The notes: generated by a model not told the origin, from the letters alone. DNA of 64,000 bases from Cymodocea nodosa (GCA_036874045.1 JAZBRI010000010.1:1818001-1882000); one strand, 5' to 3'; shown: positions 44,150 to 56,215, numbered from the stretch's first letter. A program made the numbers and translations.

Positions 44150-45697
44150 TGAAAGGACCTCTAGATTTTGATAATGCAAAAATCAATGTAAGGTTTTGAA
44201 TTGTATTTATCAGGTTTGGTCAGTACAGCAAAAAGATCAGAAGGTAGACAAATCAAAGCAGCAAACAGGTTGCAGTAAATCTCAGAATGTGCTGCTACAG
44301 AAAATCAGACAGTTAAGAAAGGATTGAATGATCAGAAAGTTAAGAAGTTAATTATCTGAAAGCTTAAAGGACTTTTCAGAAAGTTAGATAACTATTCGAG
44401 TTTTCTTTTCGAAGAGTTAGATAACTATTTGAGTTTTTCGGAGAGTTACAGGTATAACTTTTCAGAACTTAAGTCATCTTATTACACACGTGTAGAATGG
44501 AGAAGCCGTTAGTCAAAAGCTTAAAAGGAAAAATCGAAGAGTTAGATAACTATCCGAAATCTCGAAGAGAGTTTCAGTGAGTTACAGTTTAACTATCCGA
44601 AACTTAAGTCACTGAATTCCCGTGTAGAATTCCAGACAGAAGTTCATATAAGATTTCGGAGAGTTAGAAAGATAACTATCCGAACATTCAAGAGAGTTTC
44701 AGTGAGTTACAATTTAACTATCCGAAACTTAAGTCATTGAATTTCCCACGTGTAGAATTCCAGAGAGAAGCTCAAATAAGTTTTTGGAGAGTTAGAAAGA
44801 TAACTATCCGAAATCTTGAAGCATTTCGGTGAGTTACAGGGATAACCATCCGAAACTTCAGTCAGTCTTTTATGCACGTGCTAAATTAAAGCAATCGGAA
44901 AGTTAACGGAGGGTTACTATAGCCAACTATCCGATAGTTAAATAACTGTTCGGTAAGTTACAGTCTTAAGTATCTGATTGAATGACAGCTCATAGTATAT
45001 ATTCTAGAATCCTACATGGCAGAAAGGTTTAAGTGATCTTTCGGTGAGTTATAGATATTCTTCGGAGAGTCACACAGCTAACTACCCGAAAAGTTAAGAA
45101 AATCGAAAGGACATCTTGAAATAACTTTCTGAATGGTAACTTACCATATTTGGGACTGAAGTCTAATCAAGTACAGTAGAATACATCCGTTGGAAGAAAA
45201 TATGATCGTTACACATGTTTGGTATATATACAAGATACAGACAACGGATTTAGATAGCTTTTGCTCATATACATACTTACACCAAGCTCAACAGAAGAAA
45301 AGCTTTGGAGATCAAATCATCTTCAACGTTTACAAACTAAATTTCAGAAGCTCATCACGCACTCAACTCTGTTGTTCACAAGCTAGTGTTTACTAAAGTA
45401 CACGGATCAAAACATCAAAGAAAGGATTGATTGAAGCTTCGACAAGGAAGCTCAAGTGAATGGTTGGTTGTTTCTTACTTAAACCTTAAAGCAAGTGATT
45501 GTAAGTTTGCAAGAGTTTAGTGAAGCCCAAGTATCCCTTGGGGGTGAACTAGCCGTTAGTGGTGAACCACCTAAAAATCTCTATGTGAATTCTTTTATTG
45601 TGTGCTTACTATCTCTTTACATTAAACTACTTCTAAAAGGTTAAGAAACGAATTATTACCATTCACCCCCCCTCTAGTAAGCCTTAAGGTCCTAACA
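44150..45697 (+). mobile_element. Solo LTR of a copia-type element inserted in Athila A
   Basis: It starts TGAAAGGACCTCTAG and ends AGGTCCTAACA, 1548 bp. It has no internal element sequence and is flanked by TAGTG (44145-44149) and CAGTG (45698-45702), a 5-bp target duplication with one mismatch. Element B shows the uninterrupted site near 57955-57965 (CATCGTGGTTCTTG). The family is that of the LTR at 8084-9231. It is full of words such as AACTATCCGAA and GAGAGTTAGA that resemble the Athila U3 words. Confidence 0.9.
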
Positions 45698-46783
45698 CAG
45701 TGTGGTTCTTGTTTTTATGGATACGTGTACCACTACTAATTTCAAATTTTTGTAACTGCTAAGCTGACGAAGTTTTGTTCGTGGTTAGAAGAATAACTGT
45801 TCTACTTAATCCACGAATTAACCTCATTGAGTTACAGATAACTCAACGAAACAACGTCGGTTACTGTTGCTAACTCCACGAACTAACTTCGATTTAGTCG
45901 AACATTTATCCTTTAAGTCCTGTAAAAACTCAAACATTTATCCTTGAAGTCCTATAAAAACTCGAACACTTATCCTTTAACCCTTCAAGTTTTTGTACCT
46001 GCAAAACATGTGACTAAACAAAGAAATTTATCTATTCGTTAGTCCTTTTATAAAACTCGAACATTTATCTATCCATGCGTATCAAAACTCGAACATTTAT
46101 CTAACTATTCGATTTTTCATTACCAAACGCACCTGGAAAACATGTGACAACTTAAAACATTAAAAACACACGTGTAGATAACTTAACTATATGAGTTTCT
46201 AACATAAAGTATTCGACAAAAATGAGACGTTAACTATCCGAAAGTTTAATTACCAACGAAGTAATTTTATATTATATTACTGGCCTCGTGGAGTTAAGTT
46301 TAACTCAACGAACTTACTTCATTGAGTTAACACTTGGCAACCTCTAAGTCTACTCCTCGTAAGTACCTCTATTTTTTTTTTTTTCTCTCCTACACTCTGC
46401 TAATTGAAATAAAGTTAAATACATGTCATTAATGCAGCATTCTAATCAAAATTCCTTTAAATCTGAACATTATATAAATTTTTAACTTGCAGTTCATTTC
46501 ATGTTATGTAGAATTTACATTTTACCTTGCAGCATACAGATATTTTCAAGCATCTATTATTTAATCTTGTCATTCAGCAAACTATAAATATTTTTAAACA
46601 TTCATGCATAATGTTTCACAAATTATATAACATTCAATATAGTTCATCCATTTCATCATTCTAAACACGCATGAAAAATATATCTGAAAAACATATATTC
46701 ATTCATATGAATAAATTACAGTACAATCAAATCAGATATTTTTCATACAAATATATACAAGGACAAGTAGATGAACTATACAA
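45698..46783 (-). other. Athila A spacer between the envelope-position ORF and gag, with word islands
   Basis: No gene is seen. Islands of TAACTCAACG / CGTTGAGTTA words lie at about 45824-45895 and 46283-46335. B has corresponding islands at 58072-58245. A-only sequence between them (about 45900-46260) contains words otherwise found in the Athila LTR U3 at 6780-7020 (CACCTGCAAAACACATGACTAA type), so an LTR-derived piece has been inserted here. Confidence 0.6.
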
Positions 46784-49051
46784 TTAGCCTCTATTCCTAA
46801 GTTCATCTACTTCCTTCTAGAGTTTTTCTATTTGTTGCTCTAAGTGTTCTATCCTTTCTACAGCTCCAATAATGCCTCTAGAAGGTACAGATACTTTAGC
46901 TGCAGCATAATTTTTGTATTCTTTCACTGAAATGGTTCTTGATCTTATCCTTTTGGATGTCCATTTCGTGAAATCAATATAGTCTACCATCAATATAGGT
47001 ATCAAATCTCCATAAAATAATTTCTTCTTTGCAAACTTCATTTTGGATAGGAAGACTTGACACCAATTAACTTGAATTCTGTTCACAACTGCATAAGTGG
47101 CCCACTTGGCAAATTGACTCAGTTCAATGTCATGGCCCTGTCGTTGGTACACATTTTTAATCAAAATGTTAGCTATCATGTGTGCTTTACCATTTAAATG
47201 CTTCAGTCTATTTAATAATGGCACACCAGGATTGATAGCAAAATTGTCCTTGATTTCCTACTCTGTCCACTCAACGGTAGTTGTGCTTTCCAAAATTTCT
47301 TTTCCTTCATTCTTCAATCTAAAAATGTTGTGGAGAAGCTCTGGTGTTATCTGTACATCAGCCTCCTCCATGTTGGAAATTAATTGTCCTTCTTCTTCTC
47401 TTAAATTAGCATAAAAGCAGGGCACTAGATTTTCATATATTGCATGCCCTTTCTGTTGAGAAATAAATTGTAGTAGACCTTGGAACTCAAATAATTCCTT
47501 AATTACTTGCATTCCGTCCCAATTTACTGGTCTACTATATATGATATCATAACCCCTAATCTCTTGGTATTTATTATAAGCTTCCTAACTCCAAAATTAT
47601 ACTTCATTCAAAATTGTTGCTTCAGTCGGGTTAGGAATGTGACTTTGTTGTTCTAGAGGGGTTTGTTCTTGATCTTCCTCTTCCATAGGCGGAACTTAAA
47701 CTTGCTGAAAATGTTCTGCAGATTCCTGAATATTTGCTTTTGCTTTTGTTTGTGGTGGTGAGCCGGTAGAACTCTTCACTTTGTCTTGAAGTGTTTCATT
47801 AAGTTCAGTCGAATCTACAAAGTCATTTTTGTCCATATGGCTTTGTTCAGCTTCTTGTTCATTATCTGTTCTTTCTTCTTTCTCCTGACTACCAATCTAC
47901 ATTATCACTATTCTTTCTGATTCTTTGGCAGATTGGGATGGAGTCACGGGCAATTCAGTTTCTACCCTATTTTCTGTTTCTTCTTCTTGTACAGGCTACA
48001 AACTAATTCCAATCTGATTTTCTTCTTTTCTTTGCTCTTAAATTCCAGCTTGATTTTCTTCTTTTCTTTGCTCTTGCTGCTGCTACTCCTGCTCCACAGA
48101 ATCGAATAGCAGGTTCACCAAAATTGGCTCTACAGGCCTTGTTGATGTTGGTACTTTAGATTTAATCTCTTTTTGACATTCAAGCACTATCTCTTTTCCT
48201 TTCCTTCGTCTGATTAATTGTGTCTGGTCTTCCTCTTCTACTTCTGAGATTAAATCCATAAACAAAGGCTCTACACGCCTTTGAGCCACAGGTACTGGCT
48301 CTTCGTGTTTAATTTTTTCAATATTTGTTGGTCTCGAAGGACCAGCTTCAGCTTCTCCTCTTGCAGCAAATCTGACAATGGTTCATTGATGATGTTCAAC
48401 TTTAATTTTGTTTTGGGCTTTCAATTTTTCTGCAGCCCTCTTCTTGCAAAGTGCATCAACTACCAAGTGTATTTTAGCTACTACCACATCTTCTGGTTCT
48501 CCTTGATTTTTCCCAACTTGAACTAGTCCTTGAAATTTTCTTAATTCCTCTTCAATTGAAGGCCCCAACATTGCTGCTCGTGCCAACAGCCTGAATGGTG
48601 GAACTGAAGGTCCTAGCTGTTGTTCCTCAGGAACAGGTCTTTCAATAGTTGGCTCCTCTTGTTCTTCTTCTACTTGTTGCTGCCGCCTCATTTCACCCCT
48701 TGCACGACCAACAATGCGCCTTTTGAACCATAATATGACCTTGCATTGGATTAGCTGTAGGGCTACTTCGTTGTTTGGCCTAATTTTTCTTTCTTTACTA
48801 ACAGCAATTTCTGTTGCTACTTTGATTCTTATTTCCATTATCTGGGGTATTTGTATACCCAAATCTACTAAAACTCTTCTCAAGTCAAAAAGTTCAAATT
48901 CTACCTTATGTAGCTCTTTTTCTCTTGTCGTATTTCGAATTTTTTGTCGCGTGTGCAATTCCTCTAACTCTTTCAGAAATTCTGATGTGTCAACAGCATC
49001 TTCCCAAAACTCGGGCGTCATCTTCTTCATCATGGAATTACACAACGGCAT
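46784..49051 (-). pseudogene. Envelope-position ORF of Athila A ('putative plant transposon protein' type)
   Basis: One minus-strand frame of 756 codons runs from the ATG at 49051 to the TAA at 46784, with several in-frame stops and no obvious frameshift. Residues 1-120 are helical and charged (EFWEDAVDTSEFLKELEEL). The middle is acidic and Gln/Glu-rich. The C-terminal third holds a conserved globular part: IIYSRPVNWDGMQ, LFEFQGLLQF, PELLHNIFRLKNEG, KHLNGKAHMIANIL and KLFYGDLIPIL. It ends in a coiled coil (AVERIEHLEQQIEKL). It matches the ORF at 21529-23766 of the copia element. There is no signal peptide or clear membrane helix. It is the same type as the B copy at 58700. Its upstream region carries telo-box words (AAACCCTA) common in plant promoters. 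Function unknown. Confidence 0.75.
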
Positions 49052-49630
49052 GGAATCACTCTGATCTTTCTATTCTAAGTTCTAACTAATCTACCAGATA
49101 ACGCCCCCAAAACCCTAGGTTTTAAAATAAACCCTAATTTTAGGCAGGTAATCGGGTCATTTCCTGAACCAACTCTCACTCTCTCATCTGTGGAATTACA
49201 GATAACTCCACGGACTAAGTCCATGGACTTAACTACAGTACTCCGTTGAGTTACAATTAACTCAATAGAGTAAGCTCGTTAACTAACTCAAGACTCAATG
49301 GAGTAAGTTCGTTGAGTTAAGCGTAACTCAACGGACCTCTCGTATAGACAGATATAATAAAAAATACTTAAGATAATAGTTTTTTTTTCTTCGATTTTTA
49401 TCGATTTAACCGATACTATGTTTCGATCAAACTGATTTTTTTTCCGGTTGAACTGATACTATGTTTCGGTAAAACCAAAAATTTTTTTTTATACTAAAAA
49501 TTAATATAGATTTTTATGTTCCAGTCATACCGATGGTTCCAATCGATTGAACCATAACGATTTTTTTTATATTTTATAATTTTTTTATTTTTTAAATAAA
49601 AATGAAAATAAAATAAAAACTAATTTCTTA
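49052..49630 (-). other. Athila A spacer between integrase and the envelope-position ORF
   Basis: Near the ORF lie AAACCCTAGG (49110-49119) and AAACCCTAA (about 49129), telo-box-like words also conserved in B. An island of inverted words spans about 49196-49345. About 49400-49485 holds two copies of a unit with ACCGATACTATGTTTCG / CTGATACTATGTTTCGGT, with T-runs between them; B repeats this at 61198-61290. No coding frame is supported. Confidence 0.65.
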
Positions 49631-51239
49631 CTAAGTAAAGCTCGTGTAGTCTTCTACTTTTACTTCTATAATTCCAAAGGAGCTTTTTGGTATTTTCAGA
49701 ATAGGTCAAAGTCTTTGTCCATTTACTTTAAAGATATTCTAATTTTTAGGATTTTTAATCTCAATAGCTCATAAGGATAAATATTTCAAACTATGTAAGG
49801 TCCTACCCATCTAGATCTTAATTTTCTTGGATGGTTATGGAGTCTAGCCATGTAAAGATATACTTCATATCCTATTTCAAAGCTTTTTGGAATAATTTTC
49901 CTATCATGCCAGAATTTCATTCTCTTTTTCTCTTACAGTCTTCGAATAAGCTTTATTCCTAAATTCTTCTAATTCAATTAATTGCATTTTCCTATTTTCA
50001 GTAGCTTGATTTAAATTAGTGTTCAGAGTTTTTAATGCCCAATAAGCTTTATGTTCTATTTCAACTGGTAAATGACAACTTTTTCCATATACTAGCCTAA
50101 AAAGTGACATACCTAAGCTTATCTTATAAACAGTTCTATAAGGCCAACGTACATCTATCAATCTATTAGCCCAATCTATTCTAGTAGGATTTACTACTTT
50201 TTCTAAGATTAACTTAATTTGTTTGTTAGCACTTTCTACTTGTCCACTTGTTTGCGGATGATATGATGTTGAAATTTTGTGGTTTACTCTATATTTCTTC
50301 ATTAAGGCTTCAAAACTTCTATTACAGAAATGAGTTCCTCTATCACTGATAATAGCTTTAGGTATTCCAAATCTAGCAAATATATTAGTTCTTATAAATT
50401 GTATTACCACTTTGTTGTCATTAGTTTTTGTAAGAATAGCTTCTATCCATTTAGATACATAATCCACCCCCAACAATATGTAATTAAATTGATTAGACAT
50501 AGGAAATGGACCCATAAAATCTATTCCCCATACATCAAAGATTTCAACCTCAACAATAGGATTAAGAGGCATCATATTCCTCTTTGATATTCTTCCTATT
50601 TATTGACATCTTAAACAATTTAAGCAATATTTATGAGCATCTTTGAATAGTGTTGGCCAATAAAATCCACATTGCAGAATTTTTGTAGTAATTTTTCCTG
50701 AACCAAAATGCCCTCCACAAGCTTGGTCATGACAGAAAGACAATATGCTCTGATATTCAGTTTCTAGAACACACCTCCTTAAAACCAAATTAGGACATTT
50801 CTTAAATAAGTATGGGTATTCCCAATAGTAATATTTTACTCTTGAGAAGAACAATTTCTTATCCTATCTATTCCAATCCTTAGGTGTTAAACTAGTAACT
50901 AAGTAGTTAACTATGTCTGCATACCAAGGTATTGTGTTGATGATCATTAATTGTTCATTAAGAATATTATCCTTAATTTCAATATTTGATTTTTCTATTT
51001 GTAATCTTGATAAATGATCTGCTACTACATTCTCACAACCTTTTTTATCTTTAATTTCAAGATTAAATTCTTGTAATAATAATATCCATCGGATCAATCT
51101 AGGCTTAGTTTATTTTTTTGCTATTAGGTGTTTTAAAGCTACATGATCCGTGTATACTATTACTTTAGCTCTAATCAGATATGATCTAAACTTTTCCAAG
51201 GCAAACACAACAGCTAATAGTTCTTTTTTAGTAGTTGTG
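49631..51239 (-). pseudogene. Athila A polyprotein remnant: RNase H end and integrase
   Basis: From 51239 the minus strand reads TTTKKELLAVVFALEKF and VYTDHVALKHLIAKK (RNase H), then [20 protein letters not shown]. The integrase zinc-binding region follows (FCHDQACGGHFG, CLNCLRCQ), then the catalytic core with [16 protein letters not shown] and QTSGQVE supplying D, D and E. The C-terminal part has [21 protein letters not shown]-RNase H before integrase is diagnostic of Ty3/gypsy. Stops and small frameshifts are present (for example near 51110 and 50860). The upstream pol part is cut at 51239 by the LTR of element B and should resume beyond the window. Confidence 0.88.
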
Positions 51240-53326
51240 TGTTTGGGTTTTCCCAGCACTACACTAGAAAAACTTGGATTTGTTACTTCTGTTTTTACTT
51301 AGTTAATTTATATTCATGCCTATTCTTTCTTTTAGAAGTAAACAAACAACCTTTAATACAATTTAGATATTAATTCCAATTTGTACTTTAACTGCAAGTG
51401 CACAGTGTCTATTGTATCAGTGTGCAAGTACAGGTCGATCCCACAGGGAATTGCTGACAAACTTGAGAACTGTTTACTTGTTAAAAATCAAATTTATATA
51501 TTCAATAAGCTCTCCGTTAAATTACAGCTAACTCAACGGACTAAGTTCATTGAGTTATGGATAACTCAACGGACTAACCTCGTGGACTTAAGTTAACTCC
51601 ACGAGCTTGACTTTTCTTTCTAATATTGCTATTTACAAAGGAATTCGGCCAACCATTGGGCGATTCCACAGATTGTAAATAACATCAATTAAGCTCTTTA
51701 ATGCTAGTTAACATTGGATTTATCATTGAGCAATACTAACATTCAGATAATTCAAACAGTAACCATTAAAATCTTTAAGTCTTTTGAACGAACCAATTTC
51801 AGTAAACTGTAAAACTAAAATAAACATAAAACAATCACAACACTAACAAAGATAACATTAATCACGATACAATACAAACAATACAACATATAAACATAGA
51901 TAAATTATTTTTGGTATTTTTGTTTTAATATGAACATGGAAATGGGCGACAGGTGAAATGTAAAGTAATCTCACTTGACAGTAAATACTTCCGACACCAC
52001 TTGCAACGTGATTACACCACTAAAAATTAAACCACTTACAATTTTGTCTCCTCTTCCTATAGAATCGTGAGTCCAGAATTGCAAGATGATCTCCTCTTCA
52101 GCATACAGGCATCAACCCAAAGCCAAGGCTAAAAGCTTTACGATCTCCTGAAATATGAGTCGGCGCTTGGTGAAAATGACTTCCCTTCCCGCAACGCGAT
52201 CACTCCTTACAGTGGTTGTCAGGCACTGTGTTTAGCTCAGAATCGACCCAACATCAGGCAAGTATCCTCACAGACCTCCGATGGTTGGTGATTATGGTGT
52301 GGTGATGGTGATGTTGATGGTTGGTGTGGTACTTCAGAGAATTGTGATGATGATCCTCCTCTACACACACTGTCCGCCAAACGATCACACACCTCTTCTT
52401 TTTTTCTTCTTTTCTTTTATATTTCTTCAGTAGTACCTACTTCTGCATGAATGGTCGATTGGATTTCCTTCATTCATGTCAATGGCGATGCTTTCTTCTC
52501 CCTACGCGATTGAATTCCTGCGTGATACATGCAAACATGGTTTTTCTCTTCCAACTGTCTGTTCCTGCAACCGCTACAGTGGCATATTAGAAAATATAAA
52601 GAAATAAGCTGCTAACATAACGCGTTACCTTAGTGTAATATTCATGTAACTCAACGCATACAATTATGCTAACTTAACAAGTTAAACATGTGCATCTCAC
52701 GTGATATTCTAAAGCATTTAAATTCAACACGTGCATAAATTTAACTATCTGATGCTTAGGTGCATTTCAGATACTTACAAATAACTCACCGATATATAAC
52801 TTAAGTAAATTTACCAGATCTCAACACGCGTCAGCAGCAGTTTAATCATAAAATAACATTTCAGAGAGTTACAGGTCTAACTATCTGATGCCCAGTTGCA
52901 ATTTCGGATAGTTATAGATAACTCACCGAAAGTTCACTTAAGTCATTCATTATGGTTTCGACACGTGTACTTCAGGAAATAATAAAATATTCTCTCAAAA
53001 CATAACTGTTCGGCAATTTAAACATAACTATCCGATACATATTCGGTCTATTAAACATAACTGTTCAAATTTGTTCAGTATGTTAAACATAACTGTCCAA
53101 AATATCAGAAAATTCGAATACTTAAGAATTTCACAGCCTGCAACTTACCGACAGTTCATAAATGTACTAAATTAACATTAATTCTCCCAAATTAAGCAAA
53201 TTCTTCAATTAAAGCAAATAACAGTGCAATTATAACATAATGACTTAATTCTTATATGATAAGCTAAATATTATGCAATTAACCATCATTTAACCGTTAA
53301 TAATATGTACTTTTTCATTCTAAACA
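51240..53326 (-). mobile_element. Athila element B: 3' LTR, minus orientation
   Basis: The plus strand starts TGTTTGGGTTTTCCCAGC and ends CATTCTAAACA, 2087 bp, next to a polypurine tract. Its first 600 bp match the partial 5' LTR at 63402-64000 with about 18 differences by my count, nearly all transitions, which pairs the two as LTRs of one insertion. It contains one primer-site-like unit, word arrays in U3, and the copia-like block at about 52605-52740. The flank at 51235-51239 is TTGTG. Confidence 0.92.
52414..52421 (-). promoter_or_regulatory. TATA box of Athila B LTR
   Basis: TATAAAAG on the minus strand at the position conserved among the family LTRs. Confidence 0.5.
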
Positions 53327-53339
53327 CTTCCCCCATACC
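53327..53339 (-). other. Polypurine tract of Athila element B
   Basis: The minus strand reads GGTATGGGGGAAG directly before the LTR start TGTTTAG, preceded by GGGACTAGCAAAATTTA. Confidence 0.8.
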
Positions 53340-55047
53340 TAAATTTTGCTAGTCCCTTAGCAAATTAAGATCTAATTAATTGGTCTTTAAAAGTGCTAGA
53401 ATTAATTCTTCCCCTTTTGTTTTTCTTCTGTATAGCATAAAAATATATTCTGTATGTTTCAGTAATCAACCTACAAATATACTTAGAATACATGTAAATT
53501 ACATACCAAGTATATCATCATCATATATGTGTTAATTATATTATCGTTTGTTCTTCTTTTCATCATCTATCATCTTGAATTTTCCAATAAAATTTCTAAA
53601 AGAAATTTCAACAACATACGAATTAAAGTACAATCCAATTCAATCTGATTAAGACAAGTAGAATAAAGAATTGTATCTCCATTAAACAACTTCAAAAGTT
53701 AATTCCAGATTCATATTTCAGCAATTCTAGATAACAGAAAATATACTCAATTCATAAGATATCTGTATTTCACAAAACACTTGTATCTTTTCAAAACAGT
53801 ATATGTATATATATATATTTTTCCTACTTTAAAAGTTAATTTGACAAGCTTGAATCATACAAGAGCTTTCTAATGTACCCATGTAACGAGCTTTCAGTCA
53901 ACAATCTCAGATCTGATTAGGATCTTAGGTTGCTAGATTTTAAGAGTCCTTTTTCAGGTCAGCAATCCTTACATACCTATCTGCTCAAGTACAAAAAACT
54001 CGTGATCAAACAAGTCAATAACTCTCAAATTTTCCCTTTTTTTTTTCTTTTTTTTTTCCAATCAAAACTACAAACACAAAACAAAGCATTAATCACATAC
54101 TATATATGTATGTATTTCATTAATACAGATGCAGTAAAACGCAATCTCATATAGTCCTGCTTCTATCAGTTACTGAAAATATGAATCCATAACAATAAGC
54201 TCATACTTTTTCTGTAGTTTAATAAGATCTACACATAAATCATTCTACAAGTTCAATCAGTCAAATTAAATGTATCTTTAATCATATGTGTTTCATTTAA
54301 TCTAGAATTCACATCTCAGCTCTTTCAGGACTTCAGATAATTTATTGATTTTTTTCATTAAGCATTTTGATTTCATTTTAAAATCGTGAAACTGTTAAAC
54401 TCATGAAATTCAGAAAAACATAAGATACTGTATCTAGATTTGCATAAATAGTAAATTCAATAGCATCTTATATAGCCTTCTAAATATAACAGTCAAGCAG
54501 TTTATAAAAATTTTACAATCTCATTTATCGGATAGTTACAGCAACTTCATAAAAATTTTCAATTTTCAACTTACATGACAGTTACTTCAATTACCTCCCC
54601 CCCATACCAACATTTTGCATTGTCCTCAATGTAAAAAGATTTCACAATAAGTACAGTAATTGTAGCAAGCATGAATACAGTTTTGCTTGATTTAAAATTG
54701 AGGATGAGTAATTAGTTACATACCTTGTTTCATTTGTATCTCCTTTTGCATATTTCGATTTTTTATTCTGAAAAACTTTTCATTCATAGATAAAAGCAAA
54801 ATATAAAACAAAATAACATTTAACAGATATTAATAAATCAATGTCTTATGTGGAACCTAGGCTCCTATGCCTTTGGTGGCTCACAAGCAAGCCAGTTGAT
54901 TTCCCAGAACAGATACCAACAAATTGGATTGATATTTTGTTTTTTTTTTCTTTTATAAAATAAAAATGAAAACTATAAAATTTTTTCTCTTTTTTTTTTC
55001 TAACAATAAATGCAGAATACACAACATTAAACACACAAAATCACAGC
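53340..55047 (-). other. Athila B spacer between F-box gene and polypurine tract
   Basis: No gene is seen. About 53345-54360 is the copia-shared segment; TTTGATCACGAG and TGAAAGCTCGTTACATGGGT are easily found on the minus strand. A second purine tract lies at about 54594-54607 (GGTATGGGGGGGAGGTAA), preceded by CATTGAGGACAATGC. T-rich runs lie near 54030-54060 and 54940-55000. Confidence 0.7.
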
Positions 55048-56187
55048 TTAAGAACATGATTGAAAAGTAGAAACAAATGGAATAAATGTATCAATCCAAG
55101 CAAACTTTTTAGGCATAGTTCTTCTTGCTATTAATTCTGTTTTAATGCAGTTCTTGTTCCTTCTTAATTTGTAAACATGTAATATATTATAAATTCCAAA
55201 TACGAGTGTATTACCATTAATGATATGTAATGCATAAAGGGATCCTTTTTGGTTCCAAGGTAATGTAGCAGTTTCTATTTCTACATCTATTTCAATATAC
55301 TCCTCTTCCCACTTCCATTTATTTATATCTTCCATAATCCATATTTGAAATTTCATCAGTTCATCCCACCATCTTATCAGACATAAAGTAGGATCATCTT
55401 CTTCATTATACCACATTCCTATTTGAATTTCATTAAATTCTGCAGATGGTGGTTTAGCTATTTCACTTGGTACAGGTAAAATTTCTATATATTCATCATA
55501 ACTGTCTATGCTCACTATGTATAAATCAGATCCATATGCTAATGATATCTCCGTGACTAGATATATATATCCATCAAGTATGACATGTGTTTGGTTAATT
55601 AATGATTTCTGTCCAAGATATATCATAATATTTTCATTCCAAGATCTGTTCAGAAAATTATACACACTTAAGCGTAAATCTTCACCCCAATTTCTTGTAG
55701 GTCTCCAATAATATAATTTTTCAGGAATTGTAGAATTTTTATCAGAAAATATTAAAGCTGACCCACAATTTACAGTTGGTGCTTCAAATCTATTAGGTCT
55801 CCCTATATTCCATTCTTCTCCTGTTATAGGATTTCTTATCAAAATATCAGGTAATAATAAACTTACATACCTTGGTCTCGCCTTGTATATGATTAATCCT
55901 TCATCTATCCCCATAATATGATTTATTCCTTCTAATGTATTGGGTGAAATTCTAGTAGTTTCTTCCATATTCAGATATTCATGGCTAATTGAACTACGAT
56001 TAAATGACCTCCATATGAATCTATTTCTAATCTTAGTCATTTTTGCAGCTTGTAGTCTTTGAAAATATTTTTCTTCAATACAGTCTTTAATTTCCTTTGA
56101 TACATAACACAACCTACGCAGATCTTTAGCTGACAAGTTACTTAGTACTTCCCTTAGTAAATCCAACGGTAATTGCATCAATTCCAT
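55048..56187 (-). CDS. F-box protein carried inside Athila element B (uninterrupted)
   Basis: The intronless frame is 379 codons from the ATG at 56187 with no stop. Residues 5-45 form an F-box (LPLDLLREVLSNLSAKDLRRLCYVSK pattern), the Skp1-binding module of SCF ubiquitin ligases. Residues 60-330 resemble the plant F-box-associated region: GINHIMGIDEGLIIY, ILIRNPITGEEW, HVILDGYIYLV, LIRWWDELMKFQIWIM. Such regions bind the substrate, so a role in protein turnover is inferred from the family. It lies in retroelement orientation between the relocated gag and the polypurine tract. A T-rich stretch ending TTCTACAG lies 12 nt upstream of the ATG and looks like a splice acceptor. Element A holds a broken copy. 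Whether it is transcribed is unknown; the host parent gene is not in the window. Confidence 0.85.
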   Translation of the reverse strand: MELMQLPLDLLREVLSNLSAKDLRRLCYVSKEIKDCIEEKYFQRLQAAKMTKIRNRFIWRSFNRSSISHEYLNMEETTRISPNTLEGINHIMGIDEGLIIYKARPRYVSLLLPDILIRNPITGEEWNIGRPNRFEAPTVNCGSALIFSDKNSTIPEKLYYWRPTRNWGEDLRLSVYNFLNRSWNENIMIYLGQKSLINQTHVILDGYIYLVTEISLAYGSDLYIVSIDSYDEYIEILPVPSEIAKPPSAEFNEIQIGMWYNEEDDPTLCLIRWWDELMKFQIWIMEDINKWKWEEEYIEIDVEIETATLPWNQKGSLYALHIINGNTLVFGIYNILHVYKLRRNKNCIKTELIARRTMPKKFAWIDTFIPFVSTFQSCS

Positions 56188-56199
56188 TTGTCGATTCTG

Positions 56200-56215
56200 T
56201 AGAACACAAACAAAA
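56200..56215 (-). promoter_or_regulatory. Splice-acceptor-like site before the F-box start
   Basis: The minus strand reads CTACTAAA (branch-point-like), then TTTTTGTTTGTGTTCTACAG, then AATCGACAA and the ATG. Element A keeps the pyrimidine run and a TATAG end. This could allow a spliced subgenomic RNA for the F-box gene. It is supported by motif and conservation only. Confidence 0.4.
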
